64,000 nucleotides of DNA from Clostridia bacterium. GTDB lineage: Bacteria > Bacillota > Clostridia > Oscillospirales > Acutalibacteraceae. The position numbers and the translations under genes were made by a program. Below are positions 6,860 through 15,489 of the stretch, piece after piece (positions within the stretch are counted from its first letter, which is position 1; the number at the start of each line of letters is the position of its first letter). The notes under the pieces are model-generated. The model saw only the letters and a list, made by a program, of their open reading frames with translations, was not told the origin of the DNA and made no database searches. Where the stretch lies: contig JAFXCQ010000023.1 in assembly GCA_017521425.1 (NCBI GenBank), forward strand, positions 81,378-145,377. The letters run 5' to 3'.

Positions 6860-9800
6860 TTAAAATCCATTCTTACTATTTCTTTTTTTCATTTCCGCAA
6901 GAGAAAGCATTGCATTACCATCAATATTTGGTTGAACTTCCGGTGCGTTTTCATCTGTTAAAACAATTTCTTTAACAGGTGCTTTTTCATTATCAGGCTG
7001 TTGACGTCTTCTCTTTCTTACAACCTTAACACCATAGTTAAATTCACCATCATCTTCTTTTTCTTTTTCTGCTTCTGAGAAAACGAAATCTTCATCATCA
7101 TCGTTATTATCATATAAATCAGCATAAGAAAGTCTTCCAAAATCTGCCGGTGCAACTTCTTCATCGTCTACCACATCATCAAAAGAAATGTATTCTTCGT
7201 AAATTTCGTACTCATCGTCATCACTTGTAGTATAAGTTACTTGTTCAGGTGGTGCAACAGTAATTTTTTCATTTCTTTTTTCAACAACAGGTGTAGGTGT
7301 CTGAGACTTTTTAGCAGATACCATCGGTGGTGGAGCAGGTCTTCTTACAGGTGCTTCAACTGATGCACCCGCACCATTTACTTCGATATCTACTATACCC
7401 TCAACAGATGCTTTTGCGGCTTTTCTTGCAATTTCTGCTTTACGTGCCATTTCTGCTTTACGTATCTCTTCAGCTCTGCGAGCTTCTTCCGCCTGACGCT
7501 TTGCTTCTTCCATTTTGCGTCTTGCTTCTTCTCTGAGTCTTGCTTCTTCCGCCTTCCTCAATTCTTCGGCTCTACGAGCTTCTGCTAAACGTCTTGCTTC
7601 TTCTTCAGCTTGTCTTCTTGCCTCTTCTGCTCTACGAGCCTCTTCAAGACGACGCATTTCTTCAATTCGTCTTGCTTCCTCTGCTTTGCGAGCCTCTTCT
7701 GCTAATCTTGCTGCTTCACGTCTTCTGACTTCTTCGGCAATTCTTGCTTCTTCCGCCTTACGTGCTGCTTCAGCTTTTCTTTGCTCTTCAAGAAGGCGTG
7801 CTTTTTCAGCGATTCTTGCCGCCTCTGCCAGACGAGCTTCTTCTGCTTTTTTTATAAGCTCTGCTTTGCGCTCTTCTTCAAGTCTTATTCTTTCTTCTTC
7901 GGCACGTTTTCTCTCTTCTTCAAGACGACGAGCTTCCTCTGCTCGTCTTGCTTCTTCTGCTCTTCTTGCCTCTTCAGCCTTACGAGCTTCCTCGCGCTTT
8001 CTGAGTTCTTCGGCAATTCGTGCTTCTTCTGCTTTACGAGCCTCTTCTGCTAATCTCTTTTCTTCGGCGATTCGTGCTGCTTCAGCTCTTTTTGCTTCTG
8101 CCGCCAATCTTTTTTCTTCAGCAATTCTTGCCGCTTCTGCGCGTCTTGCTTCTTGTGCTAAACGGCGTTCTTCTGCTTTTCTTTCAGCTTCCGCTTTTTT
8201 AGCTTCCTGTGCTAAGCGACGCTCTTCTGCACGTCTTGCCATTTCTGCACGTTTTGCTTCTTCTGCTAAACGGCGTTCCTCTGCTTTTCTTTCTTTTTCA
8301 GCCTGTTTTGCCGCTGCAGCTGCTTCCATTTCTGCTATTTGTTCAGGAGTAAGAACTTTTTTAGGTCTGCCTCTGCCGCGTTTTTCTTCAGGTGGTATCG
8401 GTTCAGGAATAGGGTTCTTTCTCGGCCTACCTCTGCCACGTTTTACTTCTTCAACCGGTGTTTCTTGATTTTCTGTTGGTTGAATCTGAGATACCCCCGA
8501 AACAGTAGTTGCAACTTCAGGGAGTGGATTTTTTCTTGGTCTGCCACGACCACGTTTAACTTCTTCAACCGGAGTTTCTGTTACCGGTGAGTGGGTTTCC
8601 TCAGGAAGCGGATTTTTTCTTGGCCTACCTCTGCCACGTTTAACCGGTTCTGAATTTACAGGTGCAGTATAAACTGGTGTAACCGGAGTTTCTTCAGGAA
8701 TATAATTTGCATCCGCTGTGTAAGAATTTACATCACTATAACTCTGAACATCACTTTCATAAGAAGGTGTAGTTGAATATATATCATTTTCGCCACTGTT
8801 TTCAGAGAATTCATTTTCATTCTCTTTGAATGGATTTAAATCGCTGTAACTGTAAACCTCGTTATTTTCTTCTATTAAATTTTCAATATCATCAGTCTTA
8901 TCATCTATCTCATCATTAACTTCAACAACAGGCTTTTCTTCTATTTTTGTTGCTTGTGGACGTGATGTAATTATCGGTAAAGAATCATCTGTACGTTTTG
9001 GAATACCTGCATTAGTTGCAATAATTTCTTCTTCGTAATTGTCATCTTCTTCAGGAATACCGTTATCGTTTTCATAGTAACCTTCACGATTTGATTTAAA
9101 GCCAATTCCGAGAGATGCAAAGATATATGAAACAATAAATATAAGACACGCAATATCAGCAAAATTAAATGGATTACCTTCAACTGTGCCTCTGCCGACA
9201 ACAAGCATTACTAATCTTGGGATTGTAATAAGTCCTGCAAAAAGTGCTGCTGAAAGACCGTAACCATAAATTCCCCACATACTGTCTTCTGTAAAAATTC
9301 CTGAAGTAATTCTTGCAAATGTAAGGAGGAAGAGCATAAGGAATACAAGCATAATTATTTCAAAGAGCAGCTCTGAAACACTTGTAAAGCTTATAGCATT
9401 CATAAGCTTTGAAACGAGTCTTGCAATAGCCCAGCACAAAGGTGAAAGTGCTAAAATCTTGAATTCTTTGTACTGACCTTTACCGGTTAAATGCGAAATA
9501 GCATAAACGCCAATATAAAAAATTGATAAAATTGCAAAAATCAACTGGAGAATTATAAACGCTCCACCATTTTCAGTAACATTCTGGCTTAATGTCGGGA
9601 AATATGCAGACATAGCCTGTCTTGATGGTAAAATCTTGAACAATACCGAAAATATATCAATTAAAAATGCTACACCTAAAATTGACGAAGAAACTCCTAA
9701 AAGCATATTTTTGCCTTCAGGTAATTTTGGCGATGGCACTTCTTTACTCATAAATGAAAGGATAATAAATGCACCGACAACCAACAGAAGAACACCATAA

Positions 9801-9967
9801 AGTAAATAGATAATTCCGCTGTCTTCAGTATAAAAGCCTGTTTTATTATCAACCAAAGCTAAAAGTTCATAAACTCTTACCGGTAACGCAATAAGTGTTG
9901 CAATGGCAAATATGAACAATAAATAACGCAATTTAATTGCTTCATAAGCACCTTTAATTCGCTTCAT
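6860..9967 (-). CDS. polytopic membrane protein with four AT-hook motifs and a very long Ala/Glu/Arg coiled coil
   Basis: The 1035-residue protein has four parts. Residues 1-290 hold about eight membrane segments (for example LLFIFAIATLIAL and LLYGVLLLVVGAFIIL). Residues 295-440 are acidic, Asn/Ser-rich and probably disordered. Residues 443-537 carry four AT-hook cores: KRGRGRPRKNP three times and KRGRGRPKK once. Residues about 545-880 are a highly charged Ala/Glu/Arg-rich single helix or coiled coil made of degenerate KAEEARRAEE-like units, followed by a Pro-rich linker and an acidic tail. The AT-hook is a minor-groove AT-DNA binding motif, rare in bacteria. A membrane-tethered nucleoid-binding role is inference. 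The gene lies between citrate synthase (45 bases upstream) and the AEC gene. No named family is recognised. Confidence 0.85.
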   Translation of the reverse strand: MKRIKGAYEAIKLRYLLFIFAIATLIALPVRVYELLALVDNKTGFYTEDSGIIYLLYGVLLLVVGAFIILSFMSKEVPSPKLPEGKNMLLGVSSSILGVAFLIDIFSVLFKILPSRQAMSAYFPTLSQNVTENGGAFIILQLIFAILSIFYIGVYAISHLTGKGQYKEFKILALSPLCWAIARLVSKLMNAISFTSVSELLFEIIMLVFLMLFLLTFARITSGIFTEDSMWGIYGYGLSAALFAGLITIPRLVMLVVGRGTVEGNPFNFADIACLIFIVSYIFASLGIGFKSNREGYYENDNGIPEEDDNYEEEIIATNAGIPKRTDDSLPIITSRPQATKIEEKPVVEVNDEIDDKTDDIENLIEENNEVYSYSDLNPFKENENEFSENSGENDIYSTTPSYESDVQSYSDVNSYTADANYIPEETPVTPVYTAPVNSEPVKRGRGRPRKNPLPEETHSPVTETPVEEVKRGRGRPRKNPLPEVATTVSGVSQIQPTENQETPVEEVKRGRGRPRKNPIPEPIPPEEKRGRGRPKKVLTPEQIAEMEAAAAAKQAEKERKAEERRLAEEAKRAEMARRAEERRLAQEAKKAEAERKAEERRLAQEARRAEAARIAEEKRLAAEAKRAEAARIAEEKRLAEEARKAEEARIAEELRKREEARKAEEARRAEEARRAEEARRLEEERKRAEEERIRLEEERKAELIKKAEEARLAEAARIAEKARLLEEQRKAEAARKAEEARIAEEVRRREAARLAEEARKAEEARRIEEMRRLEEARRAEEARRQAEEEARRLAEARRAEELRKAEEARLREEARRKMEEAKRQAEEARRAEEIRKAEMARKAEIARKAAKASVEGIVDIEVNGAGASVEAPVRRPAPPPMVSAKKSQTPTPVVEKRNEKITVAPPEQVTYTTSDDDEYEIYEEYISFDDVVDDEEVAPADFGRLSYADLYDNNDDDEDFVFSEAEKEKEDDGEFNYGVKVVRKRRRQQPDNEKAPVKEIVLTDENAPEVQPNIDGNAMLSLAEMKKRNSKNGF
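7395..8335 (-). repeat. degenerate tandem repeats encoding the coiled coil
   Basis: A run of imperfect short DNA repeats (variants of gct-gaa-gaa-gca-aga on the coding strand) encodes the Ala/Glu/Arg heptad-like region of the membrane protein. Its opposite strand is free of stops and produces long spurious Ser/Ala-rich frames. The repetition makes this stretch prone to copy-number change or misassembly. Confidence 0.75.
8354..8641 (-). repeat. four repeated AT-hook coding units
   Basis: Four copies of a unit encoding (K)RGRGRP(R/K)K, at about residues 443-452, 471-480, 509-518 and 529-537 of the membrane protein, separated by Pro/Glu-rich linkers (for example LPEETHSPVTETPVEEV). Two linkers share TPVEEV immediately before the hook, so the units arose by duplication. 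Confidence 0.8.
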
Positions 9968-10012
9968 AACTTAACCCTTTCCGTTATTTTATAACAAAAT
10001 TGTGTGATAGAT

Positions 10013-11422
10013 TTATCTTTCGTCTAAAGGAATATATTCTGAAGTGCCTGTTGCACTTATTCTTTCATCAATCGGAATATATTTTGCAGGAGCAGCAACG
10101 CTCTTATAAGCAGGTCTTATAACTCTGTTACCTGCAATAAGCTCTTCTATTCTGTGAGCAGACCAGCCAGCCACACGAGCAATAGCAAAGAGTGGTGTGT
10201 AAAGGTCTTCTGGAATTCTCAACATCTGGTAAATAAGACCTGAATAAAGGTCGATATTTGCACAAATTTTTTTGTTTTGTCCCTTTTCGTTTGCAAAAAT
10301 TTCAGGGGTGAGCTTTTCAATAAGTGAAAGCGCCTTGAACTCATCACCAAAGCCTGCTTTTTCTGCAAAGCTTTCTGCTTCTGCTTTAAGGATTTTTTCA
10401 CGAGGGTCAGAAAGTGTGTAAACTGCGTGACCCATACCATAAACAAGACCGCTACCGTCACCGGCTTTTTTGTTTATAACATTTTTAAGGAAGTCTGCAA
10501 CCTGACCTTCGTTTGTAATATCGCTTACATCCTGCTTTAAGTAATTAAGCATTTCAACAACCTTGATATTTGCACCACCGTGTCTTGGTCCTTTAAGAGA
10601 GCCAATACCAGCAGCTAATGCTGCGTATGTATCTGTACCACTTGAAGAAAGCACTCTTGTTGCAAATGCAGAGTTGTTACCGCCACCGTGCTCTGCGTGA
10701 AGAATAAGACAAAGGTCTAAAAGCTTAGCTTCTTCATCTGTAAAAGTACGGTTTGAACGAGTTGTATAAAGAATTGACTCTGCAGTTGAATGCTCAGGCT
10801 TAATAGGATGAATGTACATGCTCTTTTTGTAGTAATGTCTTCTTTTAACCTGATAAGCATAAGTCATAATTGTAGGCAACTGTGCTAAAATCTGTAAACT
10901 CTGACGAAGAACATTTTCAATTGATAAATCATCAGGATTATCATCATAAGAATAAAGCGCAAGTACTGAACGAGCAAGCTTGTTCATAATATTTGGTGAT
11001 GGCGCTTTAATAATCATATCTTCAATAAAATCTTCAGGAAGTTCTCTTGCAGCAGCAAGAACCTTTCTGAAATGTTCGAGTTGCTCTTTTGTTGGTAGAT
11101 TGCCAAAAAGGAGTAAATATGAAACCTCTTCGTAACCAAAGCGATTTTCAGTTCTACAACCTGTAACTATATCATGTAAATCAATACCGCGATAAATAAG
11201 CTTACCCTCAATAGGTGTTCTTTCGCAGTCTTTAATATAGTAGCCTTCTACCGAGCATATTTTACTAAGACCTGCCATAACGCCACTACCGTCACGATTA
11301 CGAAGGCCCCTTTTAACATCAAATTTTTCAAAGTATTCCTGAGAGATAGCACTATTCTTTTTAATTTCGTCACAAAGCGGTGTAAGTGCATCATTAGGAA
11401 TAGGTGAAATATATGTCGGCAA
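10013..11422 (-). CDS. citrate synthase
   Basis: This citrate synthase has all key motifs: GYYIKDCERTPIEGKLIYRG near the N-terminus, LHAEHGGGNNSAFATRVLSS with the catalytic His, GSLKGPRHGGAN, GMGHAVYTLSDPRE with the second catalytic His and the CoA-site Arg, and a final domain with GWSAHRIEEL. It condenses acetyl-CoA and oxaloacetate to citrate, feeding glutamate synthesis in anaerobes with a partial TCA cycle. The frame opens with a GTG at 11431, but GGAG abuts that codon; a TTG at 11422 lies 8 bases after the same GGAG and is the better start (469 residues). The C-terminus carries a near duplicate, YIPIDER...YIPLDER. The gene is preceded by a good promoter. Confidence 0.93.
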   Translation of the reverse strand: MPTYISPIPNDALTPLCDEIKKNSAISQEYFEKFDVKRGLRNRDGSGVMAGLSKICSVEGYYIKDCERTPIEGKLIYRGIDLHDIVTGCRTENRFGYEEVSYLLLFGNLPTKEQLEHFRKVLAAARELPEDFIEDMIIKAPSPNIMNKLARSVLALYSYDDNPDDLSIENVLRQSLQILAQLPTIMTYAYQVKRRHYYKKSMYIHPIKPEHSTAESILYTTRSNRTFTDEEAKLLDLCLILHAEHGGGNNSAFATRVLSSSGTDTYAALAAGIGSLKGPRHGGANIKVVEMLNYLKQDVSDITNEGQVADFLKNVINKKAGDGSGLVYGMGHAVYTLSDPREKILKAEAESFAEKAGFGDEFKALSLIEKLTPEIFANEKGQNKKICANIDLYSGLIYQMLRIPEDLYTPLFAIARVAGWSAHRIEELIAGNRVIRPAYKSVAAPAKYIPIDERISATGTSEYIPLDER

Positions 11423-11497
11423 AATTTCCACTCCAATCTTTTGTCGTTAGGATAATTCTTGTTACCCAAGTTATTAAATGAAAAAATAATTCATATT

Positions 11498-11526
11498 ATT
11501 TTATAACAAAATAAAAGAAAAGTCAA
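11498..11526 (-). promoter_or_regulatory. sigma-A-type promoter of citrate synthase
   Basis: On the minus strand TTGACT (11521-11526) and TAAAAT (11498-11503) are separated by 17 bases, about 75 bases before the TTG start of citrate synthase. The region is divergent to the SpoIID-like gene. Confidence 0.6.
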
Positions 11527-11559
11527 TAATAAAAGCAAAAGGATGGTATCATAAATATT

Positions 11560-12570
11560 ATGAAAAATTATTTAATTTCAATCGTTTTTATATTCATTTC
11601 GCTAATAATTACACCTGTCGCACTTCTTTCGGATAGCATCACCACCCAAAACAACACGATAATCTCAGCGGAACAAACAACCACAGACAAATCCGATAGC
11701 ACAAAAAATACTGATAGCGACACTACCGAAGAAAGTGTTATAACTGTATTTTTAAGCGATACAAAGAAAAATTTAACCGTAAGTGAATTTGAATATGTGT
11801 GCGGAAGTGTGGCAGCAGAAATGCCACTTATGTACCATGAGGAAGCATTAAAAGCACAGGCAATTGCGTGTTACACAAATAGCTTAAGGCTTAAAAATTC
11901 AAAGAATAAATCAGAACTAAATGGTGCCGATATTTCAGACAACCCTGCTACCCACCAAGGGTATTTGACAAGAGAAGAAAGAAAGGAAAAATGGGGTGAC
12001 GATTACCAGAAATACGAATCTAAATTAGAAACGATCGTAAAAGCTGTTGAAGGTGAATATTTAACTTATGATGGTGAATATTGCCTGTGTGCGTTTTCTG
12101 CAATATGTACTGGTACTACTGAAAGTGCAGAAAATGTATGGGGTGAAAAAATCCCATATTTAGCAAGTGTTAAAAGTAGCGGAGACACACTATCACCGCA
12201 ATATTCTTCTACAAATACATTCACAAAATCGCAATTTGTATCAATAATGAAAGACCTTGGTGTTTCAATAAATTCCAAAACAAATTTAGAAGATATAATC
12301 GGCAAAAGTAAAACCTCAAAGGCAGGAACAGTTTTAAAAATCGAAATAAATAAAAAAAGTCTGACTGGTGAGCAAATGCGCTCTGCATTTTCTTTAAGAA
12401 GCTCCGCATTTAAAATAACCGCAACCGAAAACGAAGTTATTTTTAAAGTAAGCGGTTACGGTCACGGAGTCGGAATGAGTCAGTATGGCGCAGATTATAT
12501 GGCACGACAAGGCAGTACATATGACGAAATTTTAAAACACTATTACAAAGGGGTAAATTTAGAAAAATAA
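11560..12570 (+). CDS. SpoIID/LytB-domain protein (lytic transglycosylase-like)
   Basis: The 336-residue protein has an N-terminal signal peptide or anchor (YLISIVFIFISLIITPVAL), a Thr/Ser-rich linker (about 30-60), then the SpoIID domain: VAAEMPLMYHEEALKAQAIA with the catalytic Glu, a central AFSAICTGTTESAENVW stretch and the terminal signature GYGHGVGMSQYGA (about 301-313), with a final YDEILKHYY. SpoIID cleaves denuded peptidoglycan strands during engulfment in sporulating Firmicutes, acting outside the membrane. LytB-type paralogues do similar wall remodelling outside sporulation. No spoIIQ or spoIIIA genes are nearby, so the role as the true SpoIID is open. The Shine-Dalgarno (AAGGATGG) is rather far (13 bases) from the ATG. 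Confidence 0.88.
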   Translation: MKNYLISIVFIFISLIITPVALLSDSITTQNNTIISAEQTTTDKSDSTKNTDSDTTEESVITVFLSDTKKNLTVSEFEYVCGSVAAEMPLMYHEEALKAQAIACYTNSLRLKNSKNKSELNGADISDNPATHQGYLTREERKEKWGDDYQKYESKLETIVKAVEGEYLTYDGEYCLCAFSAICTGTTESAENVWGEKIPYLASVKSSGDTLSPQYSSTNTFTKSQFVSIMKDLGVSINSKTNLEDIIGKSKTSKAGTVLKIEINKKSLTGEQMRSAFSLRSSAFKITATENEVIFKVSGYGHGVGMSQYGADYMARQGSTYDEILKHYYKGVNLEK

Positions 12571-12616
12571 AAAAACAATCACTCCGATTGAAAATCAAAA
12601 TTTTTCAATCGGAGTG
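12571..12616. terminator. bidirectional intrinsic terminator between convergent genes
   Basis: A 15-bp perfect stem CACTCCGATTGAAAA (12580-12594) pairs with 12602-12616 around a 7-nt loop. On the minus strand it is followed by a T-run (from the A-run at 12569-12576). It separates the SpoIID-like gene from the convergent phosphodiesterase. Confidence 0.75.
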
Positions 12617-12675
12617 TAATTTAAAATCACTGCACCGCAAGGACAAATATCACTTATCTGGTTTTCGTAAGAAAA

Positions 12676-13449
12676 TCAGATAACAGGTGTTCCTTCCCAC
12701 TCTTTTGCAGGCGAAACTTCAAGAAGCTTTGCAATTGTTACTGCAACATCTTTTATAGAAATTGCGCCTAAATCCTTGCCTTTTTCGAAACGATTACCGC
12801 AGAACACAATCGGGATTGTCATATCCTCAGGAATATCGTCACCGTGGCAACGGTCGTGACCGCCGTGGTCAGCAAGAAGAATTATTGTGTAATCATCTGA
12901 AATGCTGTTTTTGAGTTTTTCTGTGCAAGAAAGTGCCTTACTTACACTCTTCATATACTGCTCACTCATCCAACCGCAATCGTGACCACCGACTTCGTCT
13001 GTTTCACCTAAATAAAGGAATAAGAAATCCGGATTTTCTTCATTTATGTATTTTATTGCCGCATCTGTAATCTTTGTATCGGTATCACTTTGCTTGTGTT
13101 GATTTAAGCAAAGTGCTGTATGAAGATGGTCAGGTCTACTTAAATCCCTTAATTCTTCCCATGTGTAGAAAAATGCACACTTTTTGTCATGATTATCAAG
13201 ACGGTCAAAAAGGCTTTCAATAGGTCTTACCTGCGGTACATAAGTATTTGATAAAATACCGTGGCGCATCGGGTCAACACTGTGGAATAAAGCTAAGTGA
13301 CAAGGAAGTGTTACAGATGGCATAACAGTCTGTGCTTTAAGAGAATATGTACTTTCTTTTATAAGCTTTTCTGCAAATGGATTACCGCACTGCATCATAC
13401 CATCAGGACGCATACCATCAACTAATACTAAAATTACTTTTTCAGACAT
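12676..13449 (-). CDS. alkaline phosphatase superfamily / type I phosphodiesterase-nucleotide pyrophosphatase
   Basis: The 257-residue protein is a compact member of the alkaline phosphatase superfamily. It has the first metal Asp in VILVLVDGMRPDG (about 5-17), the nucleophile Thr in MPSVTLPCHLALF (about 43-55), DEVGGHDCG (about 151-159) with Asp and His metal ligands, and LLADHGGHDRCHG (about 191-203) with the second-site Asp-His and a further His. It hydrolyses phosphate mono- or diesters with two zinc-type ions. No signal peptide is visible, so it acts in the cytoplasm. The start has a good AAGGAG site. It lies downstream of the histidine kinase gene by 33 bases and may be co-transcribed. 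The specific substrate cannot be told. Confidence 0.85.
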   Translation of the reverse strand: MSEKVILVLVDGMRPDGMMQCGNPFAEKLIKESTYSLKAQTVMPSVTLPCHLALFHSVDPMRHGILSNTYVPQVRPIESLFDRLDNHDKKCAFFYTWEELRDLSRPDHLHTALCLNQHKQSDTDTKITDAAIKYINEENPDFLFLYLGETDEVGGHDCGWMSEQYMKSVSKALSCTEKLKNSISDDYTIILLADHGGHDRCHGDDIPEDMTIPIVFCGNRFEKGKDLGAISIKDVAVTIAKLLEVSPAKEWEGTPVI

Positions 13450-13482
13450 TTTTAAAGTCTCCTTACAATAAAAATTTATATA

Positions 13483-14559
13483 TTACTTTTTAATTTTCAC
13501 AGTAAACTCTGTACCCTTGCCAATTTCACTTTCTACTGAAATTTCATAATTATTTCTTTCAGCAATTTTTTGTACAAGAGCAAGTCCTAAACCGTTGCCC
13601 TCTTCTGCGTGAGAGGTATCACCCTGATAAAATTTATCAAAAATATGTGACTTGGTTTCTTCGTCAAATCCACAACCGGTATCCTTTATTTTAACTGTAA
13701 TAAATTCATCATCTGAAGTCTGAATTAACGAAATAGTACCACCATTTTCGGTGAATTTAAAGGCATTTGAAAGAAGATTGTGCCAGATAATATCTAAAAG
13801 TGCAAAATTCTCTGTTATAATAACTCTGTCTTCTAATTCTACTGAAATGTCAATATTTTTTTCTTCCCACACACTTTCAAATGACAAAAGGCAATCTGAA
13901 AGCTGTCTTGATAAATCAAACTCTTTTTGCTCAGATGAAATTCTTCTGTTTTCAATTTTATTAAGCTTTAAAATATTGGAAACCAAATCTGAAAGCTTTT
14001 CTGTGCTTTCAATTATTATTTCCATATATTCTTTTCTTAATTTTTCAGGTAAATCTTCATTTTTTAACGCGTTTGTATAATTATTTATAACAGAAAGCGG
14101 CGTTTTTATTTCATGCGAAACATTTGAAATAAAGTCGTCCTTTAAAGACTCTATGCTTTTTAATTCCGCAACCATCAGATTAAAGTCGCGGAACATAACA
14201 TTTATATAAGAATTATCCTTCAAAGTTTCGTCAAGTTCTATTTCAACTGAAAAATCACCTTTAGCAACGCTTCTTGTTGCCTCGCTTATTTTTTTTAGAT
14301 GCTTACTATAATTCACCTTAACAAAATAAAGAATAAATCTGTAAACAACCGCTGACATTATAAGATAGTACGCGATATACCACAGACCATATTTCGTAAA
14401 GAGAACCGAAAAATTAAAATCAAACATAAGTGGTGGTATAAGTGCCAACATCAATGCTATTGTAACAGCAATTATATATCCTTTAAGCGAAAAAAATGAA
14501 ACATCTTCAGGTGGAGTTCTCTGAATACTCCTTCTGTTTACCTTTTTATTACCACTCAT
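13483..14559 (-). CDS. membrane sensor histidine kinase
   Basis: The 358-residue kinase has two membrane segments (about 29-48 and 57-78) with only a short external loop, so the signal is probably sensed in or near the membrane. A HAMP-like linker (about 85-135) is followed by the dimerisation/phosphoacceptor helix SNVSHEIKTPLSVINNY (His about 149) and an HATPase domain with N-box NLLSNAFKFTENGG, G1 box DTGCGFDEE and G2 box GNGLGLALVQKI. It autophosphorylates and passes phosphate to the OmpR-type regulator encoded just upstream; the two genes overlap by ATGA. The short-loop architecture resembles antibiotic- or envelope-stress sensing kinases of Firmicutes. Confidence 0.93.
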   Translation of the reverse strand: MSGNKKVNRRSIQRTPPEDVSFFSLKGYIIAVTIALMLALIPPLMFDFNFSVLFTKYGLWYIAYYLIMSAVVYRFILYFVKVNYSKHLKKISEATRSVAKGDFSVEIELDETLKDNSYINVMFRDFNLMVAELKSIESLKDDFISNVSHEIKTPLSVINNYTNALKNEDLPEKLRKEYMEIIIESTEKLSDLVSNILKLNKIENRRISSEQKEFDLSRQLSDCLLSFESVWEEKNIDISVELEDRVIITENFALLDIIWHNLLSNAFKFTENGGTISLIQTSDDEFITVKIKDTGCGFDEETKSHIFDKFYQGDTSHAEEGNGLGLALVQKIAERNNYEISVESEIGKGTEFTVKIKK

Positions 14560-15227
14560 TTTAATACCGCCTTGTAACCAAGACCGTGAATTGTTACAAT
14601 TTTAAAATCTTCACAACAAGCAAATTTTTCCCTTAACTTAGTAATGTAAACGTCTACTGAACGAAGACTTGTGCTACTATCAACACCCCAGAATTCGTCA
14701 AGCAACTGTGAGCGTGAAAAAGTCTTTTTGGGGTATGACAGAAGCTTATAAAGAATATTGAATTCTCTTACTGTCACAGAAATAGCCTCGCCATTTACAG
14801 TTGCAGTCATTTCATCTGCATCAAGCACTAATGAGCCAACGGTTATTTTTCTGTCAGAAATAATATTTGCTCTGCGTAAAATAGCGCCTATCCTTAAAAC
14901 TAATTCATCCAAATCAATAGGTTTCACCATATAATCATCAACACCCAAATTAAAGCCTTTTTCTTTAGATGCATAATCATCCTTTGCGGTCATAAAAATT
15001 ATGGGAATGTTCTTGTTTATTTTCCTTACGTTCTGGAGAAATGCAAAGCCATCAGTTTTAGGCAGCATAATATCTGAAATAATCATATCATAAAGACTGT
15101 TGTACATGATATTATATGCTTCATCTGCTGTGAAGCAACCAGTCGCAGAATACCCGTTTCTTTCAAGATGAGCACATACAATCTGATTGAGATTTACATC
15201 ATCTTCAACAACTAAAATATTTACCAA
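14556..15227 (-). CDS. OmpR/PhoB-family response regulator
   Basis: This is a two-domain regulator of 223 residues: a receiver with acidic pocket VVEDD, phosphoacceptor Asp in DMIISDIMLP, Thr/Ser in IIFMTAKDD and Lys in YMVKPIDLDEL, then a winged-helix DNA-binding domain with VREFNILYKLLSYPKKTFSR and SVDVYITKLREKF. It is phosphorylated by the histidine kinase encoded next and controls promoters. The start is taken as TTG at 15227, eight bases after AAGGGG; upstream in-frame ATGs at 15278 and nearby would add a non-family extension (MNMSMADFSKYKKG). The gene overlaps the kinase start by four bases. Possible targets include the divergent gene at 15490. Confidence 0.92.
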   Translation of the reverse strand: MVNILVVEDDVNLNQIVCAHLERNGYSATGCFTADEAYNIMYNSLYDMIISDIMLPKTDGFAFLQNVRKINKNIPIIFMTAKDDYASKEKGFNLGVDDYMVKPIDLDELVLRIGAILRRANIISDRKITVGSLVLDADEMTATVNGEAISVTVREFNILYKLLSYPKKTFSRSQLLDEFWGVDSSTSLRSVDVYITKLREKFACCEDFKIVTIHGLGYKAVLK

Positions 15228-15337
15228 AAAGAACACCCCTTTTTTATATTTTGAAAAATCAGCCATACTCATATTCATTTTACCATATATTTCAATTTAG
15301 TACAACTAAAATTTATTACTGAATTCACTTGCATTTT

Positions 15338-15454
15338 CCCGAAAAATGTAGTAACATAACTATATGTTTGCATTTTAGATACAATTAACCGAAAAATCTT
15401 AATAATATCTTAACAAACGGTATTATTCCGTAAATATTATGAGTATTTTTCGGG
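15338..15454. promoter_or_regulatory. divergent control region with three CCGAAAAAT motifs
   Basis: In the 260-base gap between the response regulator (minus) and the gene at 15490 (plus) the motif CCGAAAAAT occurs at 15339-15347 and 15389-15397 and inverted (ATTTTTCGGG) at 15445-15454. A plus-strand TTGCAT-17-TAACAT promoter-like pair overlaps the first copy (about 15330-15358). The spacing and orientation suggest operator sites, possibly for the adjacent regulator; that is inference. Confidence 0.4.
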
Positions 15455-15489
15455 AATGTTTTCACTGATTTTATATCAGGAGGTACAGA

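Noticed and set aside
7515..8468. Long plus-strand Ser/Ala-rich frame (317 codons) opposite the coiled-coil gene
   Set aside because: It is the stop-free complement of the repetitive Ala/Glu/Arg codons, has no ribosome site and encodes only low-complexity repeats.
8354..8641. CRISPR-like repeats
   Set aside because: The repeated units are in-frame coding AT-hook copies with spacers of the same Pro/Glu composition and there are no cas genes.
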